Positions 1-7,536 of a DNA stretch of 13,096 nucleotides are shown piece by piece. The stretch is from an uncultured Planctomycetaceae bacterium (GTDB taxonomy: Bacteria > Planctomycetota > Planctomycetia > Pirellulales > UBA1268), in contig CAJAYZ010000286.1 in assembly GCA_903949225.1 (NCBI GenBank), positions 1 to 13,096 on the forward strand, in the 5' to 3' direction. Made by a program: the position numbers and the translations under genes. Within the stretch, counting starts at the first letter, position 1; each line of letters opens with the position of its first letter. Under the pieces are notes generated by a model, which saw nothing but the letters and a program-made list of their open reading frames with translations, was not told where the DNA came from and did not search any database.

Positions 1-449
1 ATCGCCACGCGTTGCTGCTGCCCGCCCGAGAGCGTCGCCGGCCGGGCCTCAGCAAACCGCGCAAGCCCGACGCGCTCGAGCAGGTCGAGCCCCCGGCGGC
101 GGGCCTCGGCAGGGGGCACGCCACGGACGATCCGCGGGGCGAGGGTGACGTTGTCGATCGCGGAGAGATGGGGGAAGAGGTTGAACCCCTGGAACACCAT
201 CCCCACGTCGCGTCGAACGCGCTCGAGGGCCCGCGGCAGATGCTCTCCTGCGACAAGCTTGTGGCCGGCAATCGTCACCCGCCCCTCGGCGAAGGTCTCA
301 AGACCGTTCAGGCAGCGGAGGAGCGTGCTCTTGCCGCCGCCGGAGGGCCCCACGAGCGTCGTCACCGTTCCCTCGGCCACCGTGAGGGTGACCGCATCGA
401 GGATTCGGTTCCCCGAACGGATCGCGGCAAGGGAGTCGACTTCGATCAT
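1..449 (-). CDS. Polar amino-acid ABC transporter ATP-binding protein (partial, C-terminus off the left edge)
   Basis: Nucleotide-binding subunit that hydrolyses ATP at the inner face of the membrane to drive the permease encoded just upstream. The first 149 residues are in the window: Walker A GPSGGGKST at about residues 34-42, Q-loop FQGFNLFPHLSAIDN at about 86-100 (Gln87), and the ABC signature LSGGQQQRVA at about 140-149. Walker B, the H-loop and the rest lie beyond position 1. The Q-loop FNLFPHL pattern is typical of the GlnQ/HisP polar amino-acid family. ATG at 449-447 was chosen because MIEVDSLAAIRSG is a normal start for the family and a GGAG ribosome-binding site lies about 9 nt upstream. 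It begins 22 nt after the permease stop, so it is the fourth gene of the operon. The family is certain, the substrate is not. Confidence 0.95.
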   Translation of the reverse strand, partial: MIEVDSLAAIRSGNRILDAVTLTVAEGTVTTLVGPSGGGKSTLLRCLNGLETFAEGRVTIAGHKLVAGEHLPRALERVRRDVGMVFQGFNLFPHLSAIDNVTLAPRIVRGVPPAEARRRGLDLLERVGLARFAEARPATLSGGQQQRVA

Positions 450-471
450 CCGGTCACGCTCCGCGGAAAGG

Positions 472-2004
472 TCAGCCCGGGGCCCGCTCGGAACGCCGTT
501 CGAGCCGGCGCTCGAACCAGCGCGAGAGGAGCGACAGCGGCCAGCTCATCGCCAGATACAAAAGCGCCGTCACGATCGCCAACTCGGCAATCCGCCCCGT
601 CGACAGCGCCAGGACACTGTATCGCTTCGTCAACTCGATGACGGTGATCGCCGAGCAGACGCTCGTGTCTTTGAACAGCGCGATGAAGTCGCTCGTCACC
701 GGCGGCATCACGATCCGCACCGCCTGCGGCACGAGCACATGGCGGAGGCTCTGCCACTTCGTCATCCCCAGAGCGAGGGCCGCCTCGAACTGCCCCGCCG
801 GCACAGCCTTGAGCCCCGCCCGGTAGATCTCCGACTCGTAGGCCGAGTAGTTCATCGCCAGCCCGAGGATCGCGGCCACGATCGCCGGCAGCGCGAGCCC
901 CGCCTTGGGAAGAAGAAAGAAGAGGGCGTAGAGCTGGAGCATCAGCGGCGTGCCGCGGAGGATCTCGACATATCCAGCCAGGAACGGCCGCAGCCAGGCC
1001 GGGCCGTGGAGCCGTCCCACCGCCACGGAAAGTCCGATGAGAATCGCCAAGGGGAACGACGCCACCGAGAGGAGGATCGTCATCCCGGCCGAGTGGAGGA
1101 GGAGCGGCAGCGCCCCGCGGATCAGGTCGGCGAGGCTGCCGCGCCGGGCCGGCGGCACCTCGGCCGCGTCGCGGAGGAGGAGCATCTGCTGCCGCCCGGC
1201 AAGATCCCAGCGGTCGTAGAGCGTCTTGAGCCGGCCGTCGGTGATCAGCCTCCCGAGGGCATCGTCGATGGCCGCCGAGAGCCGCGGCGTCTCGGGGGCG
1301 GTGAGGATCGTGTAGGTGCCGCCGGCGAACGGCCGGCCGACGCCGCGCAGCTCGCCGAAGCGATCGGCGTTGAACGTGGCGATGCAATCGTCCATGAGGA
1401 CGGCGTCGAGCACGCGACCACGCACCTGCTCGAGGCAGTCGACGGTGCCGTCGTAGCCGACCACCTCGACGGCGAGATCGCTGCGGCGGCGGATTTCGAT
1501 TTCCGCCGCCGAGCCGGTCAGCACCCCGACCCGCCAAGGCCCTCGCGGCCCCTCCTTTGCCAGAGCCTCGAGGGATTCGAGAGAAGAATCGCGGCGGGCG
1601 ACGAGCTGAAGCGAGTAGGCGAAATAGGGGCGAGAGCAGCGCCAGTCGCGGGCCCGCTGGGGGGTCGATTCGAAGCCGTTGATGACGCAGTCGGCGGCCC
1701 GGCCGAGGAGGAGCGGGAGACGGTCCCACTGCCCCTGCTGGAAGCGCGCTTTCACGCCGAGCTCCGCGGCGAGCATCGCGGCAAGCTCCACCTCGAAGCC
1801 GATGAGGCGCGTCGGATGCTCCGGATCGACGTAGACATGCGGCCCGCCCCCTTCCTGATCGGCCGCCCAGACGAGCTCCCCGCGGGCGAGCACCTCGTCG
1901 AGCTCGGCCGCCAGCCCGTCCACGGCAACCGCCGCCAGCAGCCACACGGCCGCCAGCAGCCACCACGGCCGACACCCGCGCCCTCGCTGGCGGGACGGCG
2001 TCAT
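472..2004 (-). CDS. Fused substrate-binding protein and permease of a polar amino-acid ABC transporter
   Basis: A 510-aa protein that should bind a solute outside the membrane and pass it through its own transmembrane part. Residues 15-33 form a signal peptide or anchor. Residues about 34-270 are a SBP_bac_3 type binding domain (IGFEVELAAMLAAELG, a start typical of glutamine/polar amino-acid binders). Residues about 297-495 are a BPD_transp_1 permease with hydrophobic helices, the ILRGTPLMLQL segment and the EAA loop EAALALGMTKWQSLRHVLVP at about 408-426. Binding-protein/permease fusions of this kind are known, for example in Gram-positive glutamine transporters. ATG at 2004 overlaps the TGA of the upstream GTPase (ATGA), suggesting translational coupling. 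The open frame extends much further upstream, but that part is the antisense/out-of-frame shadow of the GTPase gene. The ligand cannot be told from sequence. Confidence 0.95.
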   Translation of the reverse strand: MTPSRQRGRGCRPWWLLAAVWLLAAVAVDGLAAELDEVLARGELVWAADQEGGGPHVYVDPEHPTRLIGFEVELAAMLAAELGVKARFQQGQWDRLPLLLGRAADCVINGFESTPQRARDWRCSRPYFAYSLQLVARRDSSLESLEALAKEGPRGPWRVGVLTGSAAEIEIRRRSDLAVEVVGYDGTVDCLEQVRGRVLDAVLMDDCIATFNADRFGELRGVGRPFAGGTYTILTAPETPRLSAAIDDALGRLITDGRLKTLYDRWDLAGRQQMLLLRDAAEVPPARRGSLADLIRGALPLLLHSAGMTILLSVASFPLAILIGLSVAVGRLHGPAWLRPFLAGYVEILRGTPLMLQLYALFFLLPKAGLALPAIVAAILGLAMNYSAYESEIYRAGLKAVPAGQFEAALALGMTKWQSLRHVLVPQAVRIVMPPVTSDFIALFKDTSVCSAITVIELTKRYSVLALSTGRIAELAIVTALLYLAMSWPLSLLSRWFERRLERRSERAPG

Positions 2005-3905
2005 GGTGCGTGACCCTTCAGTCGCCCGAGCGTCGATCGCCCCTCCACCACCCGGGACTCGAGGGCGGCATGACGGCGGGCGAGGTCGTCTCCGGTCTCG
2101 AGAAAGGCTGCCGTCGTCGCAGCGGCGGCGGCGAAATCGTGGAGGAACGGATCGACCAGCCGCGCTCCGGGGAGGCGGGTGACGAGGCCAGCGATGTCGC
2201 GGTCGAGCCCGGCCCGGAGGCGGGCGAAGACGATCCAGCGGAGGAACAGCCCCCAGAGGATGATCCACACCAGCGCCTCCTCGAGGAACCCGAGCCCGCC
2301 GAGCGGATGCCCCTGCCAGAGGTGGCCGTAGAAGAAGTTCCACGCCGCCCGGCCGAGCACCGCAACGATCAGGCCGCCGAAGAGGACTTCGCAGACGCCG
2401 TGCATCAGCGGCGAATCGACCCGGTCGCGTCGCTCGGCCACGAGTCGATCGACACCACCGACGAGCCAGTGGCCGGTCCGTTCCATGAGCGTGCCGACCG
2501 ACGTCTGCACGGCACGCTCGTCGAGCCTTGCCCGGCCGACCATCGGCTCGCCGATCGTGGCCCGCGCGGCGAGCCCGACGAGGATGCTCCGCGACTGCTC
2601 GACATCCGCCTCCGCAAGCCCGATCTCCTCGATCGACTGCCACGCGCCGTCGCCGGTCGCCACCGTCGGCACCCCTTGGCCGGAGAGGATCCGGCCCACG
2701 AGGCCCCCTCCGCGGAGCTTCGGCCACAGGCTGCCAAGCCCGGCCAGGGCGTGGAGGAACATCGCGAATGGCCCCCCCTGCCAGCGCTCGACGAGCTCCT
2801 CCTGCATGACGCGCTGCCAAGCCGGACGGCTGGCGCGGAGCTTGCCCGCGACCGCCTTTTCCATGAGCCCCTCGAGGCGTCCAGTCTGGGCCGCGACGCC
2901 GGAAGCAAGCTCCGCGACCGGCTGCCGCAGGGGCGCCAGTTGCCCGAGCGCCTGGCTGAGAAACCACCCGGCCAGATCGAGGGCGCCGGTGCGGCGCACG
3001 CGCCGTGCCGCCCGGCCGACGAGCTCCTCGTCGATCGCCTTGACGAGGCCGGCGAATCCCGGCTCCGGCTCGAGCCCTGCCGCGGCTCGGCGGGCGGCTT
3101 CGAGCCCGTCGAGGCGATGAATGGCCGGCGCCTCGATCCCCTGACGCTCGAGCTCGCGCCGCCAGTCGTCGCGGATGTCGGCATCGCGTGAGGCGTGGGT
3201 CTGCACGAAGAGAAGCGGCCTCCCCGGCGCGAAGGCCGCCACCTCGCTGGCCACGCTCCACGAGCGGTACTTCTGCGCGGTGGCGACGAGGAGAAGAACG
3301 TCGCAGGCCGGCAGGATGCGTTCGAGGAGATCGCGGTTGTGGTTGTGTTCACTGGGACGCTTCGTCCCACCGACAGACAGCTTCGTCCCACCGACCGGCA
3401 GCTGCGCGCCTCCGGCCGAGGGCGGAGTCCAGGGGCCCTGGGTGTCGGGATCGGGGCAGTCGACCAGGACGATGTTGGCAACGGCGGCGGAGTCGCTCGT
3501 CACGACCCTCGCGCCGACCTCGTCAAGCGCCAGCCACGAGCAGTCGACATCGCGGGCGACCACCACCACCGGCGCCACCGTCGTCGGCCGAGCGACGTCG
3601 CCGGCGGGGCTCACGTCCCGTCCGGCCAGCGCGTTGACAAGCGTGCTCTTGCCGGTGCCGGTGCCGCCGATGACGCCGACGACAAGGACGCGCGAGAGTT
3701 CGCGGCGGGCCCGGTCGAGCCGCGGGGCAACCTCCTCCCATTCCGCCCGCACGCGGCGGGCCGCGGGCCAGTCGGGGAGCGCACCGCTCCATCGCGCGAG
3801 CCCCGTGATGAGATCGTCGAATCCGGCGTCGTCAAACCCGGGGGCCGGCGTCGGGGGGACGACGGCCGGAGCGTCGTTCGGGGAAGGCGACGGCATGTCG
3901 GTCAT
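2001..3905 (-). CDS. Membrane-associated P-loop GTPase (YfjP/dynamin-like type), second of a pair
   Basis: A 634-aa GTP-binding protein. G1/Walker A is GGTGTGKST at about residues 80-88, a switch-I Thr lies in ARPTTVAP (about 105-112), and G3 is VDCPDPDT at about 148-155, with Asp in place of the usual Gly. No canonical N/TKxD G4 is visible; FVQTHASRD (about 233-241) is at the expected place. It shares ACDV-x-L-x-VxTxQKY with the upstream GTPase, so the two are paralogues. Two hydrophobic segments (about 503-521 and 541-565) near the C-terminus suggest a membrane hairpin. A heptapeptide repeat (about 163-183) is inserted between G3 and the QKY motif. ATG at 3905 overlaps the TGA of the upstream gene, and its own TGA overlaps the transporter ATG. 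Function unknown; membrane remodelling or regulation of the transporter are both guesses. Confidence 0.9.
   Translation of the reverse strand: MTDMPSPSPNDAPAVVPPTPAPGFDDAGFDDLITGLARWSGALPDWPAARRVRAEWEEVAPRLDRARRELSRVLVVGVIGGTGTGKSTLVNALAGRDVSPAGDVARPTTVAPVVVVARDVDCSWLALDEVGARVVTSDSAAVANIVLVDCPDPDTQGPWTPPSAGGAQLPVGGTKLSVGGTKRPSEHNHNRDLLERILPACDVLLLVATAQKYRSWSVASEVAAFAPGRPLLFVQTHASRDADIRDDWRRELERQGIEAPAIHRLDGLEAARRAAAGLEPEPGFAGLVKAIDEELVGRAARRVRRTGALDLAGWFLSQALGQLAPLRQPVAELASGVAAQTGRLEGLMEKAVAGKLRASRPAWQRVMQEELVERWQGGPFAMFLHALAGLGSLWPKLRGGGLVGRILSGQGVPTVATGDGAWQSIEEIGLAEADVEQSRSILVGLAARATIGEPMVGRARLDERAVQTSVGTLMERTGHWLVGGVDRLVAERRDRVDSPLMHGVCEVLFGGLIVAVLGRAAWNFFYGHLWQGHPLGGLGFLEEALVWIILWGLFLRWIVFARLRAGLDRDIAGLVTRLPGARLVDPFLHDFAAAAATTAAFLETGDDLARRHAALESRVVEGRSTLGRLKGHAP
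3359..3421 (-). repeat. Intragenic 21-bp tandem repeat (3 units, the third degenerate)
   Basis: Units at 3359-3379 and 3380-3400 differ at only 2 of 21 positions; 3401-3421 is a diverged third copy. On the coding (minus) strand they give SAGGAQL-PVGGTKL-SVGGTKR in the second GTPase. The unit keeps the frame. At the promoter-distal end (3353-3369) the DNA also forms a perfect inverted repeat TGGGACG-ctt-CGTCCCA. Comparison with the paralogous GTPase next door shows that this segment is an insertion: there the G3 motif is followed almost at once by the helix leading to the QKY motif. Confidence 0.8.
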
Positions 3906-5791
3906 CTGGAGAACTCCCGCCCACAGTCATAGAGCAAGCGCCTGGCCCGCGCCACCTCCGGCCGGCCACCGGCCGTGGCAAGCCGCTCGATCACCTCGAG
4001 GCGATCACCGAGGACGACGTCGTGGAGCGTCTCGGTGAGCACCCGGCTCCGTTCGGCCGACCACCCGGCGAAGAGCCGTTCGAGGAGCGGCTTGAGCCCG
4101 GCCATCGTCAGCCCGAGCACCCCTTCGCCGGCCAGCGGTGCGACGGCCCAGACGACATAGTCGCCGGCGGTGTGGACGAGTGTCGTCAGCCCGTGCCCCG
4201 CGGCGGCGGCGGCTGGCACCGCGGCCGCCCCGGCCACCATCAACCCCACCGTGATGCAGGGGCGGGCGACTGATCCGAGGCTCAGGCCGGTGAGGAGCAC
4301 CTGGAGAAACTTCGGATTTTCGCGGGAGAAGCGATCGAGCTCACCGCGAACGAAGATCCGGTAGTCGTCGGAGACCATCGGCAGGGCGGCATGCCGTCGC
4401 TCGAGATCGGCATACCACGCCGCCCGGTCGCCGCGGACGAGCGTGTCGCCGAGCAGGGCCCGCAGTCGCGGGCTGCGTCGGCAGGCGCCATCGAGGCGAT
4501 CGATGAAGGTCGAGAGCGCCTGCTTGAGCGCGGAAAGCTCGACGGCCGTGAAGTCGTCGCGCTTCTCCTCCGCCGTCCGCCCGATCCCGATCCGCCGCCC
4601 CACCCACGCAGCCCCGCTTCCGGCAACGCGGTAGAGGCGCGAAAAATTGATATCGATCCGCGACCGACGGGGCTCGAGCCATTCCCAGATCTCGTTCCAG
4701 ACAAGCTCCCGCGGCGCGGAGGGGAGTTCGACGCGCACCTGCGCCTCTTCGGCGAGCACCCCCCGCGCGTCGTGCCACTCCCGCGACGAAGACTCGATCG
4801 CATCGAGCCAGGTCGCCATCCCGGCCGCGGGATCGAGGACGACGCGAAACGCCCCTTCCATCGCCTGGAGCTTGATGCGGTCGAAGTCGACGCCGGCCAG
4901 TGCCGCGGCGAGATCGACCGGCCCCGCCGCGGGATCGGCCGTGCCGCCGGTCAGCTCCGGGAGGTGGAAAAACTCGATCGTTCCACTCTCGGCCCGGGCG
5001 AAGTCGTGCGGCACCGCATACACCGCAAGCGGCGCCGCACCGGTCTCGGCGACGAACGTCGCATACCAGCCGGCGATCCGCTCGCGCTGCGCGGGCCAGT
5101 TCACCATGTTGAAGACGACGACGAGCGACTTCCCGGCAGCGGCGGCAGCGGCGAAGAAATCGCGGACTGCAGCGTCGTTGTATTTCTGCTGCGTGAGGAC
5201 GGCGAGGATCACGTCGCAGGCGTTCCGCACAGCCTCGGCCCGGTGCCAGTTCTCGCGGAGCGTGCCGTCGACATCGGGGGTGTCGATGAGGATCAATCGA
5301 GCCGGCTGGCGACCGACGGGATCCTCGCGCCACACGAGAAGATCGTCCCCCGCCTCACTGCCGCCGAGGGCGTCGGTGTCGCTCGACCAGGCGCGGGGGG
5401 TGAAGCCGGGGAAGAGCGCCGCCAGATCGACCGACTTGGCGAGCCCGCGCGGCAGGCTGGCCACCGGGCAGCGCGTCCGCGCCGCCTCCGGCAGCGACCG
5501 GCTGATTTCGGCGCCGACGAGGACATTCGAGACGAGGCTCTTGCCGGTGTTCGTGCCTCCGCAGACCGCCGCCACCATCACCGGCTCGCGCGTCACCTGC
5601 GGCCGGAGCTTGCCGAAGAGTTGCCCATGCCACTCGGCCCCGCCTGGCGACGGCGCCCCCAACTCGGCGGCGAGCCCCCCGAGGCGGTCAACGACATCGC
5701 ACAATTCACCGACGCTCCCCGCCCAAGCCACGTACCGCGACGTGGCCGGCGGCCGGGGGTCTGCTGGGGAATCGTGGGGGACGGCGGCCAA
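3902..5791 (-). CDS. Membrane-associated P-loop GTPase (YfjP/dynamin-like type), first of a pair
   Basis: A 629-aa GTP-binding protein and the first gene of the operon. G1 is GGTNTGKS at about residues 78-85, G3 is IDTPDVDG at about 169-176 (Asp for the usual Gly), followed by ACDVILAVLTQQKYND (about 191-206). FNMVNWPAQ (about 227-235) stands where N/TKxD would be expected. A long hydrophobic stretch at about 496-565, rich in Ala/Gly, suggests C-terminal membrane association. The open frame runs back to 6592, but everything beyond about 5880 is antisense to the hydrolase gene. TTG at 5791 is preferred: GAAGAGG (5805-5799) lies 7 nt upstream and the length then matches the 634-aa paralogue. 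GTG at 5731 is the main alternative. Its TGA overlaps the next ATG (ATGA). Family confident, start and role less so. Confidence 0.87.
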   Translation of the reverse strand: MAAVPHDSPADPRPPATSRYVAWAGSVGELCDVVDRLGGLAAELGAPSPGGAEWHGQLFGKLRPQVTREPVMVAAVCGGTNTGKSLVSNVLVGAEISRSLPEAARTRCPVASLPRGLAKSVDLAALFPGFTPRAWSSDTDALGGSEAGDDLLVWREDPVGRQPARLILIDTPDVDGTLRENWHRAEAVRNACDVILAVLTQQKYNDAAVRDFFAAAAAAGKSLVVVFNMVNWPAQRERIAGWYATFVAETGAAPLAVYAVPHDFARAESGTIEFFHLPELTGGTADPAAGPVDLAAALAGVDFDRIKLQAMEGAFRVVLDPAAGMATWLDAIESSSREWHDARGVLAEEAQVRVELPSAPRELVWNEIWEWLEPRRSRIDINFSRLYRVAGSGAAWVGRRIGIGRTAEEKRDDFTAVELSALKQALSTFIDRLDGACRRSPRLRALLGDTLVRGDRAAWYADLERRHAALPMVSDDYRIFVRGELDRFSRENPKFLQVLLTGLSLGSVARPCITVGLMVAGAAAVPAAAAAGHGLTTLVHTAGDYVVWAVAPLAGEGVLGLTMAGLKPLLERLFAGWSAERSRVLTETLHDVVLGDRLEVIERLATAGGRPEVARARRLLYDCGREFSR

Positions 5792-5798
5792 GGGGGGG

Positions 5799-5805
5799 CC
5801 TCTTC
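5799..5805 (-). promoter_or_regulatory. Ribosome-binding site that decides the start of the first GTPase
   Basis: GAAGAGG on the minus strand, 7 nt before a TTG codon at 5791. No ATG occurs in this frame between the divergent gene and the conserved N-terminal region, and the next candidate (GTG at 5731) has no such site. The spacer is a run of seven C on the coding strand. Confidence 0.55.
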
Positions 5806-5849
5806 GGGTGCGGGAGCGACGCTCTGCGGGGCGGCTGCGGCGGGGCTCG

Positions 5850-5878
5850 TTGCTGCCCGTCGCGGCACGCGCTACACT
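5850..5878 (+). promoter_or_regulatory. Sigma70-like promoter of the metallo-hydrolase gene
   Basis: TTGCTG (5850-5855), 17-nt spacer, TACACT (5873-5878). Transcription would start near 5885, giving a leader of about 80 nt before the ATG at 5966. It lies in the divergent space between the GTPase operon and the hydrolase. The same layout (TTG...17 nt...TAC.CT) recurs at 7508-7536. Confidence 0.6.
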
Positions 5879-5965
5879 CCGGACACGCGTACCGCGGCCC
5901 CGGCTCTCCAGTGTGTGCTGTGACCGATCGGGCCGCAAACATCTCCCCGCAAATCCGGACTTCCG

Positions 5966-6766
5966 ATGCTCCAGCGCCGCCCGGTTTTCCCCGGTGTCAT
6001 CGAGATGAACCACCAGGCGGGCTGGCGGATCGGTTGCAACGTCTATCTCGTTTATGACGACCGCGACTGGGTGCTCATCGACGTCGGCTACTCCGAAACC
6101 GTCGACGAGATCGTGGAGATGATCCGCCAACTCGACTTCCCCCTCTCGGCCTGCCGGGGGCTGATCGCCACGCATGCCGACGTCGATCACATCCAGGGGC
6201 TGGCGAAGGCAAAGGCGCTCCTCAAGGCCCCGATCATCGCCCATCCCCTGGCAGTGGAGTCGCTCGAGAGTGGCGACCGGATCAAAACGTTTGCCGAGAT
6301 CGCGGCGCAGAACGTCCATCTCGAGATGCCGGCGGTGAAGGTCGATCGGACGATTGGTGACGGCGACACGCTCGAGGTCGGCTCGCGCCGGCTCGAGGTC
6401 TGGCACACCCCCGGCCATACCGACAGCCAACTCGCCTTCCGCCTCGACGACCTTCTCCTCTCCGGCGACAACATCTACCGCGACGGCTCGGTCGGCGCGA
6501 TCGACGCCCACCACGGCAGCGACATCCCGGCCTTCATCAGTTCGCTCGAACGGATCGCCGCCAGCGACGTTGCCTGGCTCCTCCCCAGCCACGGCCCGAT
6601 CTTCCGCAAGGACGATGCCCTCCTCGCTCGGACGCTCGACCGGGTGCGCGGCTATCTCGCTCTTGCCGACTTCGGCACCTGTGCTCCGGCCTGGCCGCTC
6701 ATGGAGCAGTGGGATCGGGAACTGGCCGAGGGGCGTCTCCCGGGCGGGCCTCCAAGCCGCGCCTGA
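5966..6766 (+). CDS. Metallo-beta-lactamase-fold hydrolase
   Basis: A 266-aa MBL-fold metalloenzyme, probably cytoplasmic (no signal peptide). Motifs in order: THADVDHIQG at about residues 69-78 (His70, Asp72, Asp74, His75), HTPGHTDSQ (His151), SGDNIY (Asp168) and PSHGP (His209). The first motif is HxDxDH rather than HxHxDH, a variant seen in other MBL hydrolases; it may change metal affinity. Similar proteins include glyoxalase II-like thioester hydrolases and lactonases, but nothing here fixes the substrate. ATG at 5966 has a weak ribosome-binding site; the ATG at 6005 (MNHQAGW) is a possible alternative start. It is a single-gene unit divergent from the GTPase operon. The 224 nt after it hold no gene that I can support. 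Confidence 0.92.
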   Translation: MLQRRPVFPGVIEMNHQAGWRIGCNVYLVYDDRDWVLIDVGYSETVDEIVEMIRQLDFPLSACRGLIATHADVDHIQGLAKAKALLKAPIIAHPLAVESLESGDRIKTFAEIAAQNVHLEMPAVKVDRTIGDGDTLEVGSRRLEVWHTPGHTDSQLAFRLDDLLLSGDNIYRDGSVGAIDAHHGSDIPAFISSLERIAASDVAWLLPSHGPIFRKDDALLARTLDRVRGYLALADFGTCAPAWPLMEQWDRELAEGRLPGGPPSRA

Positions 6767-6990
6767 CGGACGCGGCGGCCCCTCATGGCCCCCGACCCTG
6801 CCGGTTTTTCCGTGAAGAACGGTCGTGCCGCCGGTCGATATTTCCCTTGCCGCACCGTTTCCATCGTTGGCACGCGCGCCACGTCGACTCGCCTTAAGAG
6901 AAGGCTACCGACCTGGAAGGCGCATCATGGGCGGGTGGCAGGGGGGTTCAGGGGGAACCTCCCGACCGATCGCAGGGGGGACTCCTTCGC

Positions 6991-7347
6991 ATGAAACGCC
7001 ATCTGCTCGTCGCGGCCGTGCTGGCCGCGACGTTCTTTGCCACCGCCGGCGAGGCTTCTGCCCAGCAGGGCTGGGGTGGTCAGCCGGCCGCCGGGCCGAA
7101 AGCCTTCGGCGGAACGTGGGGCCAATCAGCCGCCGCGACCGACTGGAACCGCTTCTACCACTATCCCTACGTGTGGTATCCGCAAAACTTCTACTCCGAC
7201 GGCTACTACCGCAGCGCCAACGATCTCTACTACCGCTATCCGCAGGAGATGCGGGTGCCGGTCTACAACCGCTCGTGGCACAACGAGTATCCGAAGTCGC
7301 GGCGCTACAACCCCTTCGGCCACCACCACAACCTCGACGTGTTTTGA
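6991..7347 (+). CDS. Small secreted Tyr/His-rich protein, unknown function
   Basis: 118 aa. Residues 1-24 are a signal peptide (MKRHLLVAAVLAATFFATAG, cleavage likely after EASA). The mature part has dense aromatic motifs: FYHYPYVWYPQNFYSDGYYR, NDLYYRYPQEMRVPVYNRSW and a C-terminal HHHNLDVF. From memory, short exported proteins with HYPYVYYPQNF-like motifs recur in planctomycetes, sometimes annotated without support as calmodulin-binding; I cannot verify this here. A purine-rich AGGGGGG at 6974-6980 stands 10 nt before the ATG. A weak promoter may lie upstream (TCGACT at 6884, 16-nt spacer, TACCGA at 6906). A hairpin follows 50 nt downstream. Role unknown; a cell-surface or metal-binding structural part is conceivable. 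Confidence 0.85.
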   Translation: MKRHLLVAAVLAATFFATAGEASAQQGWGGQPAAGPKAFGGTWGQSAAATDWNRFYHYPYVWYPQNFYSDGYYRSANDLYYRYPQEMRVPVYNRSWHNEYPKSRRYNPFGHHHNLDVF

Positions 7348-7396
7348 GTTGTCGCGTGGAGCACGCCTCCACGGACACGTTCACGCCCGCCATCGC

Positions 7397-7432
7397 GCCT
7401 CCGCCTCGCCATCATTTGGGTGAGGCGGAGGC
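7397..7432 (+). terminator. Strong hairpin after the small secreted protein
   Basis: GCCTCCGCCTCGCC (7397-7410) pairs with GGTGAGGCGGAGGC (7419-7432): 14 bp with one G-U, 8-nt loop ATCATTTG. No U-tract follows (CGCGTTGCG), so it is either an atypical terminator or an mRNA 3' end stabiliser. It separates the small secreted protein from the promoter at 7508. Confidence 0.5.
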
Positions 7433-7507
7433 CGCGTTGCGCCGCGGGCGGAGGGATCGGATGACTACAGCGGTCGCCGAGAGTTGCGCCCCGGCCGCAC
7501 CAATTCG

Positions 7508-7536
7508 TTGACGTGACTGCGATGGTCTCCTACGCT
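7508..7536 (+). promoter_or_regulatory. Sigma70-like promoter of the LEPR/toxin-like gene
   Basis: TTGACG (7508-7513), 17-nt spacer, TACGCT (7531-7536). Transcription would start near 7543. This places the in-frame GTG 7513 and ATG 7522 of the long open frame inside the promoter, so they could not be used from this promoter. The first sensible start is then the ATG at 7589. Confidence 0.6.

Noticed and set aside
145..2013. 622-codon plus-strand open frame, and the 446-1975 minus-strand frame
   Set aside because: Both are antisense or out-of-frame shadows of the binding protein/permease gene; they are Arg/Pro/Gly-rich without any domain, typical of high-GC DNA.
4391..6008. Long plus-strand open frames opposite the first GTPase
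   Set aside because: Low-complexity Arg/Ser/Pro translation; the opposite strand has P-loop and G3 motifs and ATGA coupling.
5792..6592. N-terminal extension of the first GTPase up to ATG 6592
   Set aside because: It is antisense to the metallo-hydrolase, whose catalytic motifs are clear, and it would make the protein about 270 residues longer than its paralogue.
6825..7511. 228-codon plus-strand open frame
   Set aside because: Out-of-frame shadow of the small secreted protein, which has a signal peptide and its own start.
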